Assembly: GCA_963795435.1 (NCBI GenBank)
Contig: CAWCHV010000007.1
Span: forward strand, 1,116,001-1,180,000
Direction of reading: 5' to 3'
From: JAFKFI01 sp963795435
GTDB taxonomy: Bacteria; Pseudomonadota; Alphaproteobacteria; Acetobacterales; Acetobacteraceae
Length of the DNA: 64,000 bases
Part shown: piece by piece, positions 32,760 through 40,762 of the stretch
Numbering within the stretch: position 1 is the first letter of the stretch
Layout of the letters: each line of letters begins with the position of its first letter
The notes under the pieces: model-generated
What the model was told of the DNA's origin: nothing
What the model saw: the letters and a program-made list of their open reading frames with translations, nothing else
Database searches by the model: none
Position numbers and translations under genes: made by a program

Positions 32760-34193
32760 TCAGATCCCGGCCTGGCTGACAAACTTGGTGACGAGATAGC
32801 TCTCGATCGCCTCGAGGCCGCCTTCGGAGCCGTAGCCCGAATCCTTCACGCCGCCGAATGGCACTTCCGGCAGCGCCAGCCCGTGGTGATTGATCGAGAT
32901 CATGCCCGTCTCGACCGCGGCGGCGATCGCATGAGCGGTCTTGGCGGAGCGGGTATAGGCGTAGGCGGCGAGGCCATAAGGCACCCGGTTGGCCTCGGCG
33001 ACAACCTCGTCGAACGAGCCGAACGGGTTGATGATGGCGAGCGGCCCGAACGGCTCCTCGCTCATCACGCGCGCTTCGCGCGGCACGTTGGTCAGCACGG
33101 TGGGTTCGAAGAAATTGCCCTTGTTGCCGATCCGGTTGCCGCCGGTGCGCAGTTGCGCGCCCGATTTCACCGCGTCGGCGATGAAGCCCTCCATTGCGGT
33201 GATCCGGCGGGGATTCGCCATCGGGCCCATCGTGGTGCCGGCCTCCTGGCCGTCGCCGACCTTCACCGCCTTGGCGGCGGTCACGAATTTCTCGACGAAG
33301 CTGTCGTAGGATTTCTCCTGCACCAGCATCCGGGTCGGCGAGACGCAAACTTGGCCGGCGTTGCGGAACTTGTTCGCCGCCAGCAGCTTGCTCGCGACTT
33401 CGACGTCGGCGTCGTCGAACACGATTGCCGGCGCGTGCCCGCCCAACTCCATCGTCGCCCGCTTCATGTGCTGTCCGGCCAACGCTGCGAGCTGCTTGCC
33501 GACGCTGGTGGAGCCGGTGAACGAGATCTTGCGGATGACCGGGTGCGGGATGAGGTACTCGGAAATCTCGGCCGGCACGCCGTAGACCAGGTTGATCACG
33601 CCCGCCGGAACGCCCGCGTCCACGAAGGCGCGGATCAGCTCGGCCGGAGATGCCGGCGTCTCCTCCGGCGCCTTCACGATGATCGAGCACCCGGCGGCGA
33701 CCGCGCAAGAGAGCTTGCGGACCACCTGGTTGATCGGGAAGTTCCAAGGCGTGAAGGCCGCGACCGGCCCGACCGGCTCCTTGACGACCAGCTGGTAGAT
33801 GCCCTCGGCGCGCGCCGGAACAACGCGGCCGTAGGTGCGGCGCGCCTCCTCGGCGAACCAGTCGATCACATCCGCCCCGGCCAGCGTCTCGCCCTTCGCC
33901 TCGACCAGCGGCTTCCCTTGCTCCATCGTCATCAGCCGGGCGATGCTGTCGGCGCGCTCGCGCAGCAGATTGGCCGCCTTGCGCATCAGCTTGGAGCGGT
34001 CGAACGCCGAGACGCGGCTCCATGCCTTGAAACCCTTCTCCGCCGCCTCCAGCGCACGGTCGAGATCGACGCGCTCGGCGTGCGCCACGCTGCCGATCCG
34101 CTCGCCGCTCGCGGGGTTGACCACCGGAATGCTCTGGCCCGAAGCCGCCTTGGTCCAGCTGCCGTCGATGAAGAGAGAGACGTCGGGATACAT
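32760..34193 (-). CDS. Succinate-semialdehyde-dehydrogenase-like aldehyde dehydrogenase
   Basis: 477 residues from the ATG at 34193 (MYPDVSLFIDGSW), chosen for GGAAGGAA 7 nt upstream. NAD(P)-binding FTGSTSVGKQL, catalytic Glu249 in MELGGHAP and Cys283 in NAGQVCVSPTR are intact. The best family match is the GabD-type semialdehyde dehydrogenases, including alpha-ketoglutaric-semialdehyde forms, so the substrate is not certain. No operon partner lies beside it. Confidence 0.85.
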   Translation of the reverse strand: MYPDVSLFIDGSWTKAASGQSIPVVNPASGERIGSVAHAERVDLDRALEAAEKGFKAWSRVSAFDRSKLMRKAANLLRERADSIARLMTMEQGKPLVEAKGETLAGADVIDWFAEEARRTYGRVVPARAEGIYQLVVKEPVGPVAAFTPWNFPINQVVRKLSCAVAAGCSIIVKAPEETPASPAELIRAFVDAGVPAGVINLVYGVPAEISEYLIPHPVIRKISFTGSTSVGKQLAALAGQHMKRATMELGGHAPAIVFDDADVEVASKLLAANKFRNAGQVCVSPTRMLVQEKSYDSFVEKFVTAAKAVKVGDGQEAGTTMGPMANPRRITAMEGFIADAVKSGAQLRTGGNRIGNKGNFFEPTVLTNVPREARVMSEEPFGPLAIINPFGSFDEVVAEANRVPYGLAAYAYTRSAKTAHAIAAAVETGMISINHHGLALPEVPFGGVKDSGYGSEGGLEAIESYLVTKFVSQAGI

Positions 34194-34206
34194 GGCGTAG
34201 TTCCTT

Positions 34207-34238
34207 CCATCATGCTTGCGCGCCATCATGCTTGCGCG
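34207..34238. repeat. 16-bp tandem duplication
   Basis: CCATCATGCTTGCGCG is repeated exactly twice in tandem just upstream of the aldehyde dehydrogenase, with a third partial copy (CCATCATGCG) at 34261. Confidence 0.9.
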
Positions 34239-34331
34239 GCAGGCCCGCCGCGAGCGGATGCCATCATGCGTTCCAGCGGATATGGGGTCGAGCCCGCCCG
34301 CCGCACCCCCGCGCCGCGCGCGGATCGCGGT

Positions 34332-35081
34332 TCAGACGGGTTCGGTGTCGAGCGAGTATCCCGCCGCGCGGACGGTCCGAACCAGGTCGAGCTCGCCGGT
34401 CGCGTTGACCGACTTGCGCAGCCGCCGGATGTGTACGTCCACCGTGCGCGGCTCGACGTGGATGTCCGGGCCCCACACCGCGTCGAGCAGTTCCTCGCGC
34501 GAGAACACGCGCCGGGGATGCTGCATGAAGAACTCCAGCAACCGGAACTCCGTGGGGCCGAGATGGATCGGCCGCCCGCCACGCTGCACGCGATGCGCCG
34601 CGAGATCCATCGAGATGTCGTGGAAGGCAAGCTGGCCCTTGGCCGGCACGGCGTTGGAGCGCCGCAGCAGCGCGCGCATCCGCGCGAGCAGCGCCTCCAT
34701 GCTGAACGGCTTGGTGATGTAGTCGTCCGCGCCGGTATTGAGCCCGCGCACCGCGTCCTGGTCCTCGGTCCGCGCCGTGACCATGATCACCGGAAGGTCG
34801 CGCGTCGCGGGCCGGCGGCGGATTTGCCGGCACACCTCGATGCCGGACATCACCGGCAGCATCCAGTCGAGCAGGACCAGATCGGGCTGCGCCTCGGCGA
34901 TGCGCATAAGCGCCTCCTGGCCGTCCACCGCCTCCTCGACCCGGAAACCCTGCTTCTCCAGATTGTAGCGCAGCATGGTCGCCAGCGCCGCCTCGTCCTC
35001 CACCACAAGGACGAGCGGCTTCGACGAATGCGACGCCAGTTCGGACATGCTGCTCACTGCCACCTCTTCACCCGCGCGCAT
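34332..35081 (-). CDS. phoB: Phosphate regulon response regulator PhoB
   Basis: 249 residues from 35081 (GAGGGAG 5 nt upstream, two bases after the phoU stop); an ATG at 35048 is the alternative. The receiver domain has acidic residues in VVEDE, phospho-acceptor Asp72 in LLDWMLP and Lys124 in ITKPF. The C-terminal OmpR/PhoB winged helix follows (LGPTEFRLLEFFMQHP, DVHIRRLRKSVN). It binds Pho boxes such as the one before pstS. No phoR sensor is in the window. Confidence 0.93.
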   Translation of the reverse strand: MRAGEEVAVSSMSELASHSSKPLVLVVEDEAALATMLRYNLEKQGFRVEEAVDGQEALMRIAEAQPDLVLLDWMLPVMSGIEVCRQIRRRPATRDLPVIMVTARTEDQDAVRGLNTGADDYITKPFSMEALLARMRALLRRSNAVPAKGQLAFHDISMDLAAHRVQRGGRPIHLGPTEFRLLEFFMQHPRRVFSREELLDAVWGPDIHVEPRTVDVHIRRLRKSVNATGELDLVRTVRAAGYSLDTEPV

Positions 35082-35083
35082 CG

Positions 35084-35803
35084 TCACTCCCTCGGACGCA
35101 CGACAGCGTAGGCGGACGTATCGCCTTTCGGCCGGGCTTCCGGCAGGTTCTCGCCTTTCACCGCGTAATGGATGGTCTCGGCGATGTTGGTCGCGTGATC
35201 GCCGATCCGCTCCAGGTTCTTGGCGATGAACAGCAGATGGGTGCAAGGCGTGATGTTGCGCGGGTCTTCCATCATGTAGGTGATGAGCTCGCGGAAGATG
35301 GTGTTGTAGAGGTCGTCGATCGCCTGATCCGAACGCCAGACCTCCACCGCCTTGTCCGCGTCCTGCTCGCCCACCGCGTCGATGATCGTCTTCAGGTTCT
35401 CCTGCACCAGCCGCGCCATGTGCGCGAGACCGCCGAGGCTGTATGGCAGTGGAAACTGGTCGAGCACGATGCTCCGCTTGGCGACGTTCGAGGCGTAGTC
35501 GCCCATCCGTTCCAGATCCCCGGTGATTTTCAGGGCGGCGATGATGAGGCGCAGATCACCCGCGAGCGGCTGGCGCAACGCCAACATGCGAATGACCAGT
35601 TGCTCCACCTGGCGCTCGATCGCATCGACGCGCGGGTCTTCCTCCACCACCTTGCTCGCGAGGGTGGAATCGCGGGTCATGATCGCTTCCGACGCCATCG
35701 CGACCTGGTTCTCGACGATCCCTCCCATTTCGGTGAGCATGTTGCCGAGCTGCTTAAGCTCCTGCTCGTAGCTCTTGATGATGTGTTCCGCCGCGCTCGA
35801 CAT
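35084..35803 (-). CDS. phoU: Phosphate transport regulator PhoU
   Basis: 239 residues, all helical, with two PhoU repeats (MGGIVENQVAMASEAIM with DxRVDAIERQVE in the first, and NLERIGDHATNIAE near the end) that bind metal clusters. PhoU connects the Pst transporter to PhoR signalling. It is fifth in the pst operon. Confidence 0.95.
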   Translation of the reverse strand: MSSAAEHIIKSYEQELKQLGNMLTEMGGIVENQVAMASEAIMTRDSTLASKVVEEDPRVDAIERQVEQLVIRMLALRQPLAGDLRLIIAALKITGDLERMGDYASNVAKRSIVLDQFPLPYSLGGLAHMARLVQENLKTIIDAVGEQDADKAVEVWRSDQAIDDLYNTIFRELITYMMEDPRNITPCTHLLFIAKNLERIGDHATNIAETIHYAVKGENLPEARPKGDTSAYAVVRPRE

Positions 35804-35823
35804 CCTGTGTCCTCCTGACCGGC

Positions 35824-36657
35824 TCAGCCGAAGCGGCCGGTGATGTATTCCTGCGTGCGCTGCAGCTTCGGCGCGGTGAACATCCGCGCCGCGGTGCCGA
35901 CCTCGATGAGTTCCCCGAGATAGAAGAACGCCACCTGATCGGCGCAGCGGGCCGCCTGCTGCATGTTGTGCGTCACCATCGCGATGGTGAAGTCGTGCTT
36001 CAGCTCGTCCATCAGCTCCTCGATCTTGAGCGTGCTGATCGGGTCGAGCGCGCTGGTCGGCTCATCGAGCAGGATCACCTCCGGCCGCACCGCGATGGTG
36101 CGCGCGATGCAGAGCCGCTGCTGCTGCCCGCCGGACAGCCCCATCGCCGAGGTGTTCAGCCGGTCCTTGACCTCGCCCCACAGCGCGGCGCGGGTCAGCG
36201 ACCACTCGACCCGCTCGTCCATCTGTGTCTTGGACAGCCGCTCGTGCAGCTTCACGCCGAACGCGATGTTGTCGTAGATCGACATCGGAAACGGCGTCGG
36301 CTTCTGGAACACCATGCCCACGCGCGACCGCAGATCGTTGAGGTCGACATCGGCGGCGATGATGTTCTCGCCGTCCATCAACACCTCGCCGGTGGCGCGC
36401 TGTCCCGGATAGAGGTCGTACATCCGGTTCAGGACCCGCAGCAGCGTCGATTTGCCGCAACCCGACGGGCCGATCAATCCCGTCACCTGCCGGTCGGGAA
36501 AGTCGAGATTGATGCCCTTCAGCGCGCGCGTGTCGCCGTAGAAGAAGTCGAGGTTGCGCAGCGACATCCGCGGCGGGTTGAGACCCGCCTCGGGCTGGGC
36601 CGCCGAGCCGCCCATGACTTGCTGACGCGCCCTGATCTCACGTTCGGTCGTGCTCAT
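35824..36657 (-). CDS. pstB: Phosphate ABC transporter ATP-binding protein
   Basis: 277 residues. Walker A GPSGCGKST at 63-71, the PstB-specific LRVLNRMYDLYPGQR, signature LSGGQQQRLCIAR near 184, Walker B VILLDEPTSALDP near 204, and H-loop VTHN. It energises high-affinity phosphate uptake. Confidence 0.97.
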   Translation of the reverse strand: MSTTEREIRARQQVMGGSAAQPEAGLNPPRMSLRNLDFFYGDTRALKGINLDFPDRQVTGLIGPSGCGKSTLLRVLNRMYDLYPGQRATGEVLMDGENIIAADVDLNDLRSRVGMVFQKPTPFPMSIYDNIAFGVKLHERLSKTQMDERVEWSLTRAALWGEVKDRLNTSAMGLSGGQQQRLCIARTIAVRPEVILLDEPTSALDPISTLKIEELMDELKHDFTIAMVTHNMQQAARCADQVAFFYLGELIEVGTAARMFTAPKLQRTQEYITGRFG

Positions 36658-36670
36658 CGCAATCCCCGCA

Positions 36671-37564
36671 TCAGTGCCGTCCGCGCAGCAACGCGCGGGC
36701 GGCGATGTTGACCGCCAGGACGCCGACCGTGATCAGCAGCGCGCCCACCCAGGCGAGCTGGACCCAATCCTGGAACGCCGATCCGGCGTATTGATAGATG
36801 GTGACCGGCAGGCTCGCCATCGGCTTGCCGAGGCCCACCGACCAGTTGAGATTGCCGAGACTGGTGAACAGCAGCGGCGCGGTCTCGCCGGCCACGCGGG
36901 CAACGGCGAGCAAGATTCCGGTGACGATGCCGTCCTTGGCCGCGCGGTAGCAGATGAACAGGATCATCTTCCATCGCGGCGCCCCGAGCGCCATTGCCGC
37001 TTCCCGCAACGAGACCGGGATCAGCCGCAGCATGTCCTCCGTCGTGCGCACCACGATAGGAATGACGATCACCGCGAGCGCGATGCAGCCCGCTATCCCG
37101 GAAAACCCGCCGGACGGCCTCACCACGAGCACATAGACGAAGAGGCCAATGAGGATCGAGGGCGCCGAGAGCAGCACGTCGGAGACGAACCGGACGGCGT
37201 TCCCCAGCATCGAGTCGCGCGAATACTCGGCGAGATAGGTGCCGACCAGCAGGCCGATTGGCGTGCCGATCAGCGTGCCGAGCGCCGTCTGGATCAGGCT
37301 TCCCACGATCGCGTTCAGCAATCCGCCATGCGAGCCAGGCGGCAGCGTGATGCGCGTGAACACCGAGAGCGACAGCCCGCCGAACCCGAGCCACAACAAG
37401 GTGGCCAGGATCGAGGCGAGGAACGCCAGTGCGACAAGGGTGGCGAGCACGCACGCCGCCTCGATCGCGAAATTCGTCCGGTGCCGTCGTCGGCTGAGCC
37501 GCCGGGCGACCCGCATGTCCTTGGCGGGTCCGGGATGGCTTGGCGCCGCGATCGTGGCGCTCAT
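36671..37564 (-). CDS. pstA: Phosphate ABC transporter permease PstA
   Basis: 297 residues with about six membrane helices and the EAA-type segment ALGAPRWKMILFICYRAAKDG near residue 200. PstA pairs with PstC as the inner-membrane channel. Spacing to neighbours is 10-13 nt. Confidence 0.95.
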   Translation of the reverse strand: MSATIAAPSHPGPAKDMRVARRLSRRRHRTNFAIEAACVLATLVALAFLASILATLLWLGFGGLSLSVFTRITLPPGSHGGLLNAIVGSLIQTALGTLIGTPIGLLVGTYLAEYSRDSMLGNAVRFVSDVLLSAPSILIGLFVYVLVVRPSGGFSGIAGCIALAVIVIPIVVRTTEDMLRLIPVSLREAAMALGAPRWKMILFICYRAAKDGIVTGILLAVARVAGETAPLLFTSLGNLNWSVGLGKPMASLPVTIYQYAGSAFQDWVQLAWVGALLITVGVLAVNIAARALLRGRH

Positions 37565-37574
37565 GCGGCCCTCC

Positions 37575-38540
37575 TCACACGCTCAGCCGGGGCCGCAGCA
37601 TCAGCCGCGAGATCGCCAGGACGATGAACGAGATCACGAACAACAGGAAACCCAGCGCGAGCAGCGAGGCGAGCTTGAGACTGCCGGCCTCGCTCTCGGG
37701 AAACTCCAGCGCGACCAGCGAGGCGATGGTATTGCCGGGGCCGAACAGGCTGGTGGTGATCCGGTTGGTGTTGCCGATGACGAACGTCACCGCCATCGTC
37801 TCGCCGAGCGCGCGACCGAGCCCGAGCATGATCCCGCCCACCACCGAGACGCGGGTGTAGGGCACCACGATCGAGCGCATCACCTCCCAGGTCGTGCCGC
37901 CCACCCCGTAAGCGGATTCCTTGTAGACCGCCGGGACGGTGAGGAAGACATCGCGCATCGTCGCGGCGATGAACGGGATGATCATGATGGCGAGGATGAG
38001 GGCGGCGGTGAAGATCCCTGTCCCGAACGGCGGCCCCTGAAACAGCGCGCCGATCACCGGCACGTCGCCGAGCGTGTCGATCAGCCAGGGCTGGATGTAC
38101 TGCGCCATGAACGGCACGATCACGAAGAAGCCCCACATGCCGTAAATGATGGAGGGGATCGCCGCGAGCAACTCGATCGCGGTGCCGACCGGCCGGCGGA
38201 CCCAGTTGGGCGCCAGCTCCGTCAGGTAGAAGGCGATCCCGAAGGACAGCGGCACCGCCAGGACCAGGGCGAGCACGGAGGTCACGATGGTGCCGTAGAC
38301 CGCGACCGCCGCGCCGAAGCGGTGCGTCACCGGGTTCCAGATCGCGGAGGTCAGGAAGCCCGGACCGAAGGCGTGGAACGCCGGCCAGCCGCCGATGAAC
38401 AGCACCACGATGATGGCGCCCAGCAGCACCAGAACGAACGCGCCCGCCGACCGGGCCAGCCCGGCAAAGATCGCGTCTCCGACGGAGGACGATCGTCCCT
38501 TGGCCCGAATGCCCGGCCGGGCAGCGACAGCGTCGCTCAT
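37575..38540 (-). CDS. pstC: Phosphate ABC transporter permease PstC
   Basis: 321 residues, six to seven membrane helices. Conserved segments include PLSFGIAFYLTELAPNWVRR, IPSIIYGMWGFFVIVPFM, and ESAYGVGGTTWEVMRSIVVP (EAA loop). It is the second gene of the operon. Confidence 0.95.
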   Translation of the reverse strand: MSDAVAARPGIRAKGRSSSVGDAIFAGLARSAGAFVLVLLGAIIVVLFIGGWPAFHAFGPGFLTSAIWNPVTHRFGAAVAVYGTIVTSVLALVLAVPLSFGIAFYLTELAPNWVRRPVGTAIELLAAIPSIIYGMWGFFVIVPFMAQYIQPWLIDTLGDVPVIGALFQGPPFGTGIFTAALILAIMIIPFIAATMRDVFLTVPAVYKESAYGVGGTTWEVMRSIVVPYTRVSVVGGIMLGLGRALGETMAVTFVIGNTNRITTSLFGPGNTIASLVALEFPESEAGSLKLASLLALGFLLFVISFIVLAISRLMLRPRLSV

Positions 38541-38561
38541 TCCCCTGCTCCGAGCCCGCGC

Positions 38562-39596
38562 TCAGTAGATCGCCTTGCCGTCCGGCCCCTTCACCTCGCC
38601 GCGCCAGCTTGCGCGCACCGCGTTCTGCACGGCCTCCGGGAGCGGGATGTATTCGAGCTGCTGGGCAATCGCCCCTCCGTCCTTATAGGACCAGTCGAAG
38701 AACTTGATCACGTTGGCGCTCCGCGCGGGATCCTTCGGATCCTTCGGGAGCTCGATGAAGGTCGGCGAAACGATCGGCCAGGCCTTCGCGCCAGGCAGGT
38801 CGATCAGGCTCACCGCGTAGTTCTGCGCATGGGTCCAGTCGCCCGCCGACGCAGCCGCCGAGAAGCTCTCCATCGACGGCGCCACGAAACTGCCCGCCTT
38901 GTTCTTGAGCTCCGTGGTGACGAGGTGGTTCTGGGTGGCGTAGGCGTTCTCGACGTAGCCGAGGCCGCCACGCGTGTTGTGGACCGTCGCGGCCACGCCG
39001 TCATTGCCCTTCGCTCCGGCTCCGGCCGGCCAGGACACCGATGTCGCGGCACCCACCTGGTCCTTCCATTCCGGGCTGACCGCCGAGAGATAGGACGTGA
39101 AGACGAAGCTCGTCCCCGACCCATCGGCCCGGTAGACCGGCGCGATAGCCAGAGCCGGCAGCGCGACCCCGGCGTTGAGCGCGGCGATCTTGGGGTCGTT
39201 CCATTTGGTGATCTTGCCGAGATAGATGTCGGCCAGCAGCTCGCCGGTCAGCTTCAGCTTGTTCGTCTCGACGCCGGGGATGTTCACGATGGGGACCACG
39301 GCGCCCATCACGGTCGGGAATTGCAGCAGATTGCCGGAGCGAAGCTTGGCCGGGTCCATCGGCGCGTCGGAGGCGCCGAAATCGACCGTGCGGTTGAGGA
39401 TCTGATTCTGCCCGCCGCCCGAGCCGATCGCCTGGTAATTAAGTTCCACCCCGATCGCGGCCTTCGCCGCCTCGCCCCACTTGGTGTAGACCGGCGCGGG
39501 GAACGTGGCACCCGCCCCGGTGATCGCCTGCTGCGCGTGCGCGGCGAAACTGGCGCTGGCGAGCACGATCGCCAGGCCCGCGGTGACGAGCTTCAT
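38562..39596 (-). CDS. pstS: Periplasmic phosphate-binding protein PstS
   Basis: 344 residues with a signal peptide (MKLVTAGLAIVLASASFAAHA, cleavage before QQ). GAGATFPAPVYTKW and the phosphate-binding GSGGGQNQI and FGASDAPM near residues 59-80 are the PstS hallmarks, as is RADGSGTSFVFTSYLS near 155. It is the first gene of pstSCAB-phoU-phoB, directly behind a Pho box. Confidence 0.96.
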   Translation of the reverse strand: MKLVTAGLAIVLASASFAAHAQQAITGAGATFPAPVYTKWGEAAKAAIGVELNYQAIGSGGGQNQILNRTVDFGASDAPMDPAKLRSGNLLQFPTVMGAVVPIVNIPGVETNKLKLTGELLADIYLGKITKWNDPKIAALNAGVALPALAIAPVYRADGSGTSFVFTSYLSAVSPEWKDQVGAATSVSWPAGAGAKGNDGVAATVHNTRGGLGYVENAYATQNHLVTTELKNKAGSFVAPSMESFSAAASAGDWTHAQNYAVSLIDLPGAKAWPIVSPTFIELPKDPKDPARSANVIKFFDWSYKDGGAIAQQLEYIPLPEAVQNAVRASWRGEVKGPDGKAIY

Positions 39597-39653
39597 AGTC
39601 TCTCCTTCGCTCCGGAACGCGCGGCGAACCTATCCAGGGGCGGCTACCGCCAG

Positions 39654-39682
39654 ATTGCAGTTCGATGAAGCTTCGATGACAG
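39654..39682 (-). promoter_or_regulatory. Pho box upstream of pstS
   Basis: On the minus strand three 7-bp half-sites, CTGTCAT, GCTTCAT and CTGCAAT, are each separated by CGAA, giving the 11-bp period of PhoB sites. It lies 58-86 bp before the pstS start. Autoregulation of the operon by its own PhoB is inferred. Confidence 0.88.
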
Positions 39683-39751
39683 TCGGCCCTCTGGCACGCC
39701 GGACGGGTCATCTGCTAGGCACGAGGGGCAATATCTCCCCAAGGACCTTCG

Positions 39752-40762
39752 ATGACGCCCCTGCGCCGCCGCGCCCTGCTGGCCGCCTCCGCCGCCCTGC
39801 CCCTGTTCGCTACGCGCTCCCGCCCGGCCGCGGCGGCCGAGTTCTCCTTCAAGCTGGCGAACAACTCGCCGCTGACCCATCCCCAGACGGTACGCCAGAT
39901 GGAGGCCGTTGGCCGGATCAAGGAGGCATCGGGCGGGCGCGTCGAGATCCAGGTGTTCCCGAACAACCAGCTCGGCTCCGACACCGACATGCTCTCCCAG
40001 CTCCGGTCGGGCGCCATCGACTATTTCACCCTGTCCGGGCTGATCCTGGCGACGCTGGTTCCGGCCGCCTCGATCAACGGGATCGGTTTCGCCTTCAAGG
40101 ACTACGACGCGGTCTGGAAGGCGATGGACGGCTCGCTCGGCGCCTATGTGCGGGGCGAGATCGGCAAACGCGGCCTCGTCGCGATGGACCGCATGTGGGA
40201 CAACGGCTATCGCCAGATCACCAGTTCCACCCGGATCATCCGCGGCCCCGACGACCTCAAGGGCTTCAAGATCCGGGTGCCCGTCTCGCCGCTGTGGACC
40301 AGCATGTTCGAGGCGTTCGGCGCGGCCCCGGCCAGCATAAATTTCAGCGAGGTCTACTCCGCGCTGCAAACGAAGATCGTCGAGGGGCAGGAGAACCCGC
40401 TCTCGCTGATCCAGATCGCCAAGCTCTACGAAGTGCAGAAATACGTCTCCATGACCGGCCACATGTGGGACGGGTTCTGGATGCTCGCCAACAAGCGGTC
40501 CTTCTCGGCGCTCCCGTCGGACCTTCAGGAGATCGTGGCCCGCGAGCTCAATCGCTCGGCGCTCGACGAGCGGGCGGACATCGCCAAGCTGAACGACAGC
40601 GTCGCCGCCGACCTCAAGGCGAAGGGGCTCGAATTCATCGAGGTCGACAAGCCCGCCTTCCGGGCGACGCTGCGCAAGGCCGGGTTCTACGCCGACTGGA
40701 AGAAGAAGTTCGGCGACCAAGCGTGGGGCATCCTGGAGGGCGAAGTGGGCGTGCTCACGTGA
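39752..40762 (+). CDS. TRAP transporter substrate-binding protein (DctP family)
   Basis: 336 residues. The N-terminus MTPLRRRALLAASAALPLFA looks like a signal peptide, possibly Tat. The mature protein has the DctP/TAXI-type fold signatures SGGRVEIQVFPNNQLGSD and the ligand Arg in GFKIRVPVSPLW, plus EGQENPLSLI. DctP proteins bind carboxylates in the periplasm. An AAGGACC site precedes the ATG. The stop overlaps the GTG of the permease gene. Confidence 0.92.
   Translation: MTPLRRRALLAASAALPLFATRSRPAAAAEFSFKLANNSPLTHPQTVRQMEAVGRIKEASGGRVEIQVFPNNQLGSDTDMLSQLRSGAIDYFTLSGLILATLVPAASINGIGFAFKDYDAVWKAMDGSLGAYVRGEIGKRGLVAMDRMWDNGYRQITSSTRIIRGPDDLKGFKIRVPVSPLWTSMFEAFGAAPASINFSEVYSALQTKIVEGQENPLSLIQIAKLYEVQKYVSMTGHMWDGFWMLANKRSFSALPSDLQEIVARELNRSALDERADIAKLNDSVAADLKAKGLEFIEVDKPAFRATLRKAGFYADWKKKFGDQAWGILEGEVGVLT

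Noticed and set aside
32710..34023. A 437-codon minus-strand frame overlapping the aldehyde dehydrogenase
   Set aside because: It runs in another frame of the same gene and has no domain; the 477-residue aldehyde dehydrogenase has all catalytic residues.
37239..39668. An 809-codon open frame on the plus strand
   Set aside because: Antisense to pstA, pstC and pstS, with low-complexity RHD-rich composition; the pst genes on the other strand are unambiguous.
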